Of a stretch of DNA of 24,401 nucleotides, positions 7,348-14,177 are shown one piece after another. Below the pieces are notes generated by a model. It saw only the letters and a list, made by a program, of their open reading frames with translations, made no database searches and was not told the DNA's origin. Each line of letters opens with the position of its first letter. Positions within the stretch are counted from its first letter, which is position 1. The stretch covers positions 1 to 24,401 of the forward strand of contig CALGGT010000099.1 of NCBI GenBank assembly GCA_937915825.1, written 5' to 3'. A program made the position numbers and the translations under genes. This DNA is from an uncultured Eubacterium sp. Its GTDB lineage: Bacteria; Bacillota; Clostridia; Lachnospirales; Lachnospiraceae.

Positions 7348-8487
7348 TTGAAGAAACAGTTGATATTATGCGGACTGGTCATGACCCTGACCGTCGCTTT
7401 GGCAGGATGCTCCCTCGATCAATTAAAGTCGAAATTTACAGGTGAAGATTCTTCCAAGAAAGAAGCAACGGCTACCGGAACTTCTGTGACCGGCGAAGTG
7501 ATCAAGATTGAGGAATACAACGCGGAAGAATTGGTGAAATTACCGGAGTATAAAGGCGTGGAAGTGGATTGTGCCGTCACAAAGGATGAGATCGAAAGCG
7601 AAATTGATACGCTATTATCCCAACACGAGTACAAAGTTAAGAAGAAGAAAGGTAAGATCAAGAACGGCGACACCATTCACGCCGATTATGAAGCAACGTA
7701 TGAAGGCGCTGCCATTCCAGACGAGAAAAAGGAAAACGCGGAAATCTACGTAGGTGCTTCCGGATTCGGAGAAGGGTTCGACACAGGTCTTGTAGGCATG
7801 AAAGTTGGCGAGACCAAGGATATTAAAGTTACCATGTCCGATCAATATTCCGATGAAAAATATCAAGGAAAAGAAGTGATCTATAAGGTAACGGTAAATG
7901 AAAAACTGGTAAGTAAGGTACCGGAATTAACCGACAAATTTGTAAAGAAAAATACCGATTACAAAACCGTTAAGGAATATAAGAAAGAAACGAAGAAGAG
8001 CCTGGTAAAAGAGAAGGTGGACGGTGCCGGAACAACGGCCTTTGGACAAGTATCCGAGGGAACTACGGTAAATTCTTATCCGGATACCCTGGTTCGTGTT
8101 TGCAAACAGCAGATCGGTGCCTATTATTTAACCATGGCGAAACAATATGGATATGAATCCATGGATAAATTCATCGAAGCCACCGGCTCCACCATGGATC
8201 AATATGAGCAGCAATTGCAAAAAGAAGCGGAAGGCGTAGTAAAGACCCAATTGATCGCGGAAGCCATCGCTGCCAAAGAAGGAATTACAGTAACCGACGA
8301 TGAGATTAAGAAAGAGATCGCCAATGCCGCATCCACTTCTCAAATGACGGAAGAACAATTGCGTAAGAGCTATACACAATTATACGGCAGCAACATGGAG
8401 ATCGAGAAATATTACAAAACCACGTTATTAACCAATAAGGTCATTGATTTTATCGGTGAGAACGCAAAATTAAAGAACGCGGACTAA
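7348..8487 (+). CDS. Trigger-factor-like FKBP-type peptidyl-prolyl isomerase lipoprotein
   Basis: This looks like an exported folding catalyst related to trigger factor. I place the start at TTG 7348, because GGAGG lies exactly 8 nt before it and this gives a clean lipoprotein signal: KKQ, a hydrophobic stretch, then LAGC with Cys21. The mature part has a Ser/Thr/Lys-rich linker (to about 50). An FKBP/PPIase domain follows (about 106-188), with NGDTIHADYEATYEG, GFGEGFDTGLVGMKVGE and YQGKEVIYKVTVNE, and then VPELTDKFVKK as in trigger factor. The rest (200-379) is a helical chaperone-like domain with KTQLIAEAIAAKEGITVTDDEI. The ribosome-binding N-domain of cytosolic trigger factor is absent. 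The next gene is also exported. It may serve the same niche as PrsA on the outer face of the membrane. Confidence 0.88.
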   Translation: MKKQLILCGLVMTLTVALAGCSLDQLKSKFTGEDSSKKEATATGTSVTGEVIKIEEYNAEELVKLPEYKGVEVDCAVTKDEIESEIDTLLSQHEYKVKKKKGKIKNGDTIHADYEATYEGAAIPDEKKENAEIYVGASGFGEGFDTGLVGMKVGETKDIKVTMSDQYSDEKYQGKEVIYKVTVNEKLVSKVPELTDKFVKKNTDYKTVKEYKKETKKSLVKEKVDGAGTTAFGQVSEGTTVNSYPDTLVRVCKQQIGAYYLTMAKQYGYESMDKFIEATGSTMDQYEQQLQKEAEGVVKTQLIAEAIAAKEGITVTDDEIKKEIANAASTSQMTEEQLRKSYTQLYGSNMEIEKYYKTTLLTNKVIDFIGENAKLKNAD

Positions 8488-8493
8488 CAAAAG

Positions 8494-8533
8494 AAAGTCG
8501 TTCAGCAAAGTTGTTCAACAAAAGTCGTTCAAC
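8494..8533 (+). repeat. Three tandem imperfect 13-14 bp repeats
   Basis: The units AAAGTCGTTCAGC (8494-8506), AAAGTTGTTCAAC (8507-8519) and AAAGTCGTTCAAC (8521-8533) follow each other just after the preceding stop codon and end about 10 nt before the SD of the next gene. They suggest slippage or local duplication. No function is visible. Confidence 0.75.
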
Positions 8534-8556
8534 AGATTAAAAATAAGGAGGATTCC

Positions 8557-9756
8557 ATGAAAGGGAAAAAGATCATTCCTTACCTGCTATTGGCCTTGGG
8601 ATTGTTTGTGATTGTAGCAATTCCGGTCCGTGGTGCCATATTATCCCGTGTCATTCCCATGGCGGGGGGAAATGTGGTGGTTGAGGAATATTGCGATCAC
8701 GTGGTTTCCGGTACCATTACCGGAAACGTTGTGAATGTACCCATTGCCACCGGTGTCAGTTTGGATGCAACACCGATACCGACCATGGCGCCCCCTGTGG
8801 AGGACGGCCATGTAAAACTAAATCTGAATTATTCGCGATTGGGAATCGCGTCCAAAGTGGATACGTACTTGAATGTACGAAACAAGCCTTCTAAGAAGGG
8901 AAAGATCATCGGGAAAATGACAAAAAATGTCGGCTGTCATATTTATAAGATCAAAGACGGCTGGGCTAAGATCGTTTCCGGAAAAGTAACCGGCTGGGTC
9001 AAGGCCCGTTATCTGGTAACCGATGAGGAAGCGGAAGAATTGTCCAAGAGTGTGGGAAGAGATTGCGTAGAGATCCAAACAGAATCCTTGCGCGCAAGAG
9101 CTTTGCCTACCACGGACGCTCCGATTTATTCCATTGTTTCCAAGGAAGAAGAATTCACGATCAAAAAAGAGAATCTTACCATGGACTTTGTGAATGAAGT
9201 GATCAAGAAGCAGAAGATCTCCAACAGCTTTATTAAGAGAGCCGGTGGGAAAGAGGCCATTGAAAAAGAATTGGATCAGTGGATCTGCGTGGAAGTGGAT
9301 GACGATTATGCCTTTGTAGCCAAGGGATATGTGCAAAAACAATATTCCCTGAAACGGGCGGTGAAGGTAAAACAAGTATCCGCCAGCAGAAGGAGCGGAG
9401 TTTCCTCCGGTCAGGCGTCCATTGTGGAATACGCCAAACAATTTTTAGGAAACCGGTATGTATGGGGCGGAAGCAGCTTAACCGGCGGAACGGATTGCTC
9501 CGGCTTTACCATGAGTTTGTATGCGCATTACGGACATTCCTTACCTCATAACGCAGCGGCGCAAGCCTCGGTAACCCGTTCGGTATCCTCACCGAAACCG
9601 GGAGATCTGTTCTTCTACAGCAACGGTAGCCGGATCAACCATGTGGCGATGTACATCGGGGGAGGAATGGTCATTCACGCCAGCAATCCCACGGATGGAA
9701 TTAAGATTTCAACCGCATATTATCGTCATCCGGTGAAGATCGGAAGAGTGTTCTAA
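8557..9756 (+). CDS. Exported SH3-domain NlpC/P60 peptidoglycan hydrolase
   Basis: This is a probable cell-wall endopeptidase that cuts peptide stems of peptidoglycan. The 399-residue protein begins with a Lys-rich start and a hydrophobic signal or anchor (about 6-28). A bacterial SH3 domain is at about 95-155, with DTYLNVRNKPSKKGKIIGK and GWVKARYL. A more divergent SH3-like region follows (about 165-270). The NlpC/P60 domain is at 285-399. Its catalytic residues are visible: Cys314 in DCSGF, His362 in INHVAMYIG and His374 in VIHASN. GGAGG lies 6 nt before the ATG. No LPXTG motif is seen. It could be cotranscribed with the upstream lipoprotein, a likely foldase. No terminator separates them, only a 69-nt gap holding tandem repeats. 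Confidence 0.92.
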   Translation: MKGKKIIPYLLLALGLFVIVAIPVRGAILSRVIPMAGGNVVVEEYCDHVVSGTITGNVVNVPIATGVSLDATPIPTMAPPVEDGHVKLNLNYSRLGIASKVDTYLNVRNKPSKKGKIIGKMTKNVGCHIYKIKDGWAKIVSGKVTGWVKARYLVTDEEAEELSKSVGRDCVEIQTESLRARALPTTDAPIYSIVSKEEEFTIKKENLTMDFVNEVIKKQKISNSFIKRAGGKEAIEKELDQWICVEVDDDYAFVAKGYVQKQYSLKRAVKVKQVSASRRSGVSSGQASIVEYAKQFLGNRYVWGGSSLTGGTDCSGFTMSLYAHYGHSLPHNAAAQASVTRSVSSPKPGDLFFYSNGSRINHVAMYIGGGMVIHASNPTDGIKISTAYYRHPVKIGRVF

Positions 9757-9776
9757 ACAAATAATGAAAATACTGG

Positions 9777-9800
9777 GAAGCCGTCTGATAAGGCGGCTTC
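9777..9800 (+). terminator. Hairpin after the NlpC/P60 gene, weak terminator candidate
   Basis: GAAGCCG (9777-9783) pairs with CGGCTTC (9794-9800) around a 10-nt loop. Only a poor T-run follows (TTATC), so termination may be weak or partial. Its position argues against an in-frame start at 9764 for the next gene. Confidence 0.4.
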
Positions 9801-9832
9801 TTATCGTAGAAAAAGTAGAAAGAAGGAAAGGT

Positions 9833-10996
9833 ATGAAGAAGGGTCCCATTGCCGTGATCGGAGCCGGCGCCTCCGGACTTTTGTGCGCTTATTTTCTAGG
9901 TCGGAACGGCTATCCGGTGGAAATATTCGAGAAAAATGACCGTATGGCAAAGAAACTCAATGCCACGGGAAACGGCCGGTGTAATTTTACCAATGCGGCG
10001 GTATCTCCGGATCAATACTACGGGTCGAAGGACTTTATCAAAGAGGTTTTAAACGCGGTTCCGGTTGAACGGGTTTTGGCCTGTTTTCGTGAGATCGGCG
10101 TATTTCCCTATGAAAAAGATGGATATTTTTACCCTTATTCCAATCGGGCCAGGACGGTATCGGATGCGTTGGTACAGGGCGTAAAGCAGGAAAATATTAC
10201 GGTCCATCTATCTTCCAAAGTGGTAAAGATCAGGAAAACGTCGGAAGGATTTGCCGTTTACGTAAAAGGAACCGAGCCCGCGCTCTTTCAAAAGGTGATC
10301 TTAGCTTGTGGAGGGGCGGCCTGCAGCAGTCTTGGGGGAAGCGGAAGCGGGTATCTTCTGGCAAAAAGCCTGTCCCACAGCGTTCAATCTCCGGTTCCCG
10401 GATTAACCGGGATTTCTTTGGTGGAGGATCTGGGACGAGTCTTTCAGAAAATCCGCTGTAGAGGGCAAATAAACGTGGTAAGTGAAGGCGTGACGTATTC
10501 AGACACCGGGGAGATCCAATGGGTGAAGGAAGGGATCTCCGGGATTCCTGTCTTTCAGGTAAGTCGGGTGGTGGCAAGGGCGTTGGAAGAAGGGAAAGAA
10601 GTGAAGGCATCGGTGGATTTCCTGCCGGATATGACCGTAGAAGAAGCGGAAGAATGGGTAAGCGTCCATGGGTATGATGGTCTTTTTCATGAACGTATGA
10701 GCGCCTATTTTAAGAAGCATTTGATAGCGGCGGCAACCATGAAGGACTTTCCCATTACACCGGTGCAAACCTTTGGAATGGAGCGGGCGCAGGTTACGGC
10801 GGGAGGCGTTGTAACAGAGGAAGTGGATGAAAAGACCATGGAGTCTAAGCACTGCAAGAATCTTTATATTTTAGGAGAGTTGTTGGACGTGGATGGTATC
10901 TGTGGCGGGTTTAACCTGCATTTTGCCTGGGCAACGGCCCTGATCTGCAAGGATGCCATTTGTAGGGATGTCATCGGTACGGATGGCAACCGTTAA
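9833..10996 (+). CDS. HI0933/BaiN-family FAD-dependent oxidoreductase
   Basis: This flavoprotein belongs to the HI0933-like family, which includes proteins annotated as BaiN and as aminoacetone-oxidase-family enzymes. The real substrate is not predictable here. From the ATG at 9833 there are 387 residues. The FAD motif is AVIGAGASGLLCAYFLGRNG (6-25), then the family signature KKLNATGNGRCNFTN and YPYSNRARTVSDAL. The C-terminal end has GELLDVDGICGGFNLHFAWAT, the second flavin-contacting signature. I chose 9833 because AAGGAAAGG precedes it, the Rossmann strand then starts near residue 4, and the in-frame start at 9764 has a hairpin between it and the domain. A second flavoprotein follows after 9 nt, so the two are probably cotranscribed. 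Confidence 0.9.
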   Translation: MKKGPIAVIGAGASGLLCAYFLGRNGYPVEIFEKNDRMAKKLNATGNGRCNFTNAAVSPDQYYGSKDFIKEVLNAVPVERVLACFREIGVFPYEKDGYFYPYSNRARTVSDALVQGVKQENITVHLSSKVVKIRKTSEGFAVYVKGTEPALFQKVILACGGAACSSLGGSGSGYLLAKSLSHSVQSPVPGLTGISLVEDLGRVFQKIRCRGQINVVSEGVTYSDTGEIQWVKEGISGIPVFQVSRVVARALEEGKEVKASVDFLPDMTVEEAEEWVSVHGYDGLFHERMSAYFKKHLIAAATMKDFPITPVQTFGMERAQVTAGGVVTEEVDEKTMESKHCKNLYILGELLDVDGICGGFNLHFAWATALICKDAICRDVIGTDGNR

Positions 10997-11005
10997 GGAG
11001 TTGTT

Positions 11006-12658
11006 ATGCTGCAATACAGTCAATTAAAAGTTCCCTTGGGAAATACAGATATCGAAGGGGCACTGGCACAAGCATTAAAAATTAAAAAGACCGATATTCT
11101 CACTTGCTCCATAGCCAAAAAAAGCGTGGACGCCCGAAAGGAATTGAGGAAGGTCTATCACGTAATATTTTCCTTGAAAAAAGGGGTGCGTTTTAAGAAG
11201 AACGGGAAAGTGACCCGGTTTCAGCCACCGAAGAACTGGGAGGCATATTTTAGGGAAATCGGTGGGAAGGGAGTGACAGATGATGACACTACAATTGTAG
11301 TGGGTTCCGGCCCCGCCGGCCTTTTTTGCGCTTATGTGTTAAGTTTGGCCGGGCGTAAGGTGTGCCTGATCGAGAGAGGTGCGCCCATGAAGGAACGGAA
11401 AAAAGATGTGGAGGATTTTTTTGCCACCGGCGTTTTGAACGAAGAAAGTAATATCTGCTTTGGCGAAGGGGGCGCGGGGACATTTTCCGACGGGAAATTG
11501 AATTCCATGGTGAAGGACAAAACCGGGAAAAAGGAGTTTGTGCTTAAGACCTTTCATAAGTTTGGAGCACCGGATCCGATCCTGACAGACGCCAAACCCC
11601 ACATGGGAACAGATTACCTGGAGACGGTAATCTCCCATATGCGTAAGGAATTGGAAAAGCAGGGCGTAGAGGTGATCTTTCATGGGAAGGTGACCGACCT
11701 TTTAATGGAAGAAGATCAGGTGGTAGGGGTTCAATATCAGGCAGGGGAGGAGACCTTGCAAAAGAAGGGAAAGGTGGTGCTTGCCATCGGTCACAGCGCC
11801 CGAGATACCTTTCATATGTTGGCGGAACGGAAACTCATTCTGGAGCCGAAAGGATTTGCCGTGGGGGTTCGCGTGGCGCATAAGCAGGAACAGGTGGACC
11901 GGGATCGATATCATAAGACCAGGGAGGAATGGGAGAAAGAAACCGGGGAACTTCTTTCCCCTGCGGATTATAAGTTGACCGCCAGAACTTCGGATGGAAG
12001 AGGGGTTTATAGTTTTTGCATGTGCCCCGGGGGCTATGTGGTGGCGTCTTCGACGGAGCCCGGACGTTTGTGCATCAATGGAATGAGCGATCAAAAAAGA
12101 GATGGAAAATATGCCAACAGCGCCATTGTGGTTACGGTGAAGGATGAGGACTTTAAACAGATGGGAAAATCCGGGATCTTTGCCGGGATGGAATTCCAGC
12201 GCGAACTGGAGGAACTGGCGTATTTACTGGGAAAAGGAAGAATTCCCGCCCAGTTTTACCCGGATTTTAAAAGGGGCGTTCCTTCGGAAAAACTTCCGGA
12301 TTTTTTAGAAAAAGAAGGGTGCAAAGGGAAAATTTTCCCGTCGAATTTAAAAAATATATTGCCCGAACCTGTTTGGAATGGTATTATAGAGGGGATGGAA
12401 CATTTTTCTCATCAAATGCCCTCTTTTTGTCAGGAGGATACGGTTTTGTTCGGAACGGAAACCAGAACCTCGTCCCCTCTGCGGATCGTAAGAGATTCAA
12501 GCCTGCAGGCAAAGGGTTTTACCGGTCTCTATCCCTGTGGAGAAGGAGCCGGTTATGCCGGTGGTATTATGTCGGCCGCGCTGGATGGCATAAAGGTTGC
12601 CATGGCGATCCTGGGCGAGAATGAGGAAGAACCCGATCAGATAGATAAGAGAAAGTGA
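11006..12658 (+). CDS. COG2509-type NAD(P)/FAD-dependent dehydrogenase
   Basis: This is a 550-residue flavoprotein of the uncharacterised COG2509 type (FAD-dependent dehydrogenases). The first 90 residues form a small alpha/beta domain found in this family (LGNTDIEGALAQALKIKK, KKSVDARKE). The FAD-binding motif VVGSGPAGLFCAYVLSLAG is at about 98-116, followed by IERG. The family signature CFGEGGAGTFSDGKLNS comes next. CMCPGGYVVAS and the C-terminal YPCGEGAGYAGGIMSAALDG complete the flavin site. An SD of GGAG precedes the ATG. It is packed between another flavoprotein and proB with very short gaps, which fits a single operon. A physiological reaction has not been assigned to this family as far as I know. 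Confidence 0.88.
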   Translation: MLQYSQLKVPLGNTDIEGALAQALKIKKTDILTCSIAKKSVDARKELRKVYHVIFSLKKGVRFKKNGKVTRFQPPKNWEAYFREIGGKGVTDDDTTIVVGSGPAGLFCAYVLSLAGRKVCLIERGAPMKERKKDVEDFFATGVLNEESNICFGEGGAGTFSDGKLNSMVKDKTGKKEFVLKTFHKFGAPDPILTDAKPHMGTDYLETVISHMRKELEKQGVEVIFHGKVTDLLMEEDQVVGVQYQAGEETLQKKGKVVLAIGHSARDTFHMLAERKLILEPKGFAVGVRVAHKQEQVDRDRYHKTREEWEKETGELLSPADYKLTARTSDGRGVYSFCMCPGGYVVASSTEPGRLCINGMSDQKRDGKYANSAIVVTVKDEDFKQMGKSGIFAGMEFQRELEELAYLLGKGRIPAQFYPDFKRGVPSEKLPDFLEKEGCKGKIFPSNLKNILPEPVWNGIIEGMEHFSHQMPSFCQEDTVLFGTETRTSSPLRIVRDSSLQAKGFTGLYPCGEGAGYAGGIMSAALDGIKVAMAILGENEEEPDQIDKRK

Positions 12659-12668
12659 GGAATCATTC

Positions 12669-13544
12669 GTGGAACGAAAGGATTTGGATCTAAGCGATAA
12701 AAAAAGAATCGTATTTAAGATTGGATCTTCGACTTTAACCCATGAGGAAACCGGTGGACTGGATCTGGTCCGCATCGAAAAGTTTGTGCGTATTTTAACG
12801 GATTTACACAACCAGGGGAAAGAGATCATTATCGTTTCCTCCGGCGCCATTGCTGTGGGAAGACGGGCGCTGGGAATTAAGGAGCGGGTGGAAAGTGTAG
12901 AATTAAAGCAGGCATGCGCCGCCATTGGCCAGATCCGTTTAATGACGGTTTATCAAAAGCTTTTTTCGGAATACAACCAATTTACGGCGCAGATCCTTAT
13001 GACAAAATATACCATCGTCGATGACGTTAGCCGCCACAATGCCCGAAGCACCTTTGAACAATTGCTGCAATTGGGCTCCATTCCCATTGTAAATGAGAAT
13101 GACACGGTGGCAACCGACGAGATCGAGTTCAGTGATAACGACGCGTTAAGCGCCATGGTGGCAGCCATCGTAAAGGCAGACCTTCTGGTCTTGTTGAGTG
13201 ATATTGACGGAATGTACACCGATGATCCCAATTGCAATCCGGATGCAAAATTGATCCCTTATATCGAGAGCATCAGCGATGAAATGGTAGAAATGGCCAA
13301 AGGACCTACCAGCAAGGTGGGGACCGGCGGCATGAGTTCCAAGGTGTATGCGGCAGGAATTGCCAACGACGCCGGGGCGGATATGGCCATTGTCAACGGG
13401 GCGGATATGTCAAACATTGTCAAACTTCTTCAGAATGAACCGGTGGGAACGGTATTTAAAGCTCATAAAACCAGACATTTTCACTTAAAAAATTATTTAG
13501 AGAGAAACGAAGTGAAGGAGGAGGGCATTTCACATGATCAGTAA
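12669..13544 (+). CDS. proB: Glutamate 5-kinase, short form without PUA domain
   Basis: ProB phosphorylates glutamate to glutamyl-5-phosphate, the first step of proline synthesis. The 291-residue protein is an amino-acid-kinase fold: FKIGSSTLTHE at the N-terminus, IIIVSSGAIAVGRRALGI, NENDTVATDEIEFSDNDALSA, LLSDIDGMYTDDP and KVGTGGMSSKVYAA. The C-terminal PUA domain of the roughly 370-residue E. coli type is absent, which is a known short form. The start is GTG at 12669, with GAGG about 9 nt upstream overlapping the previous stop. The last 11 nt overlap the next gene. The usual partner proA is not beside it; the following gene is a folate enzyme instead. Confidence 0.94.
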   Translation: MERKDLDLSDKKRIVFKIGSSTLTHEETGGLDLVRIEKFVRILTDLHNQGKEIIIVSSGAIAVGRRALGIKERVESVELKQACAAIGQIRLMTVYQKLFSEYNQFTAQILMTKYTIVDDVSRHNARSTFEQLLQLGSIPIVNENDTVATDEIEFSDNDALSAMVAAIVKADLLVLLSDIDGMYTDDPNCNPDAKLIPYIESISDEMVEMAKGPTSKVGTGGMSSKVYAAGIANDAGADMAIVNGADMSNIVKLLQNEPVGTVFKAHKTRHFHLKNYLERNEVKEEGISHDQ

Positions 13545-14124
13545 GGACAAAGTACGAAAACAACGTTTAAGTGATCGGGATGCCCTGGAAGAAAAATATC
13601 GAAAAGAAGCCTCTCAGAGGATCGTGGATCGTTTAAGGGAATCGGAGGCCTATAAGAATGCCACCCACGTATTGTCTTACATGTCCTATCGTTCAGAGGT
13701 GGAGACGAAGGATTTCAACCGGGAGGTGCTCCGGGATGGGAAAAACCTGTATTTACCCCGCACATACCCTAAGGATTTCTCCATGTTTTTTTACAAAGTA
13801 GAGGATCTGAATAAGTTGATCAAGGGAAATTACGGCATTCTGGAGCCGGTGGGATTCAAGACGTTCTTTGAAGAGAAAGAATCGGAGAATATTCCCAAAG
13901 AGCGGGTGTTGCTGATCCTGCCCTGTGTCTCCTTTGATCGCAAAGGAAATCGAATGGGATATGGCGCCGGGTATTACGATCGTTATTTAAAGAAAATGAA
14001 AGATTCCTTTCAAAAATTGGCGTTGGCCTTTGAAAGTCAGGAAGCGTTGATCATTCCCTGTGAAAGCACGGATGAACGTGTGGATGGCATTATTACCGAA
14101 AAAGAATGGATCAAGATTTCGTAA
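13534..14124 (+). CDS. 5-formyltetrahydrofolate cyclo-ligase
   Basis: The enzyme converts 5-formyltetrahydrofolate to 5,10-methenyltetrahydrofolate using ATP, returning a storage or inhibitory folate to the one-carbon pool. The 196-residue length is normal. An early Lys/Arg-rich helix (KVRKQRLSDRDALEEKYRKEAS) and SYRSEVET are family features. The C-terminal signature is clear: LPCVSFDRKGNRMGYGAGYYDRYL, the ATP/folate-binding loop. The ATG at 13534 has AGGAGGAGGG about 9 nt upstream and overlaps the end of proB by 11 nt, which suggests coupled translation. The stop codon is part of a 14-bp direct repeat shared with the alaS leader. Confidence 0.93.
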   Translation: MISKDKVRKQRLSDRDALEEKYRKEASQRIVDRLRESEAYKNATHVLSYMSYRSEVETKDFNREVLRDGKNLYLPRTYPKDFSMFFYKVEDLNKLIKGNYGILEPVGFKTFFEEKESENIPKERVLLILPCVSFDRKGNRMGYGAGYYDRYLKKMKDSFQKLALAFESQEALIIPCESTDERVDGIITEKEWIKIS

Positions 14125-14154
14125 GGAGAAATCAGAAGAATCGTAAGGAGAAAT
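14119..14154 (+). repeat. 14-bp direct repeat carrying a stop codon and an SD-like site
   Basis: TCGTAAGGAGAAAT occurs at 14119-14132 and again, without mismatch, at 14141-14154 (22-nt period). The first copy includes the stop codon of the cyclo-ligase gene. Both carry AAGGAG but are not at the right distance from the alaS ATG, which has its own AGGAG. It is likely a small local duplication. Confidence 0.8.
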
Positions 14155-14177
14155 AAGAGGAAGGCAGGAGAGAAACC

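Noticed and set aside
14125..14177. T-box riboswitch before alaS
   Set aside because: The gap is only 53 nt and has no T-box-like conserved segment or terminator.
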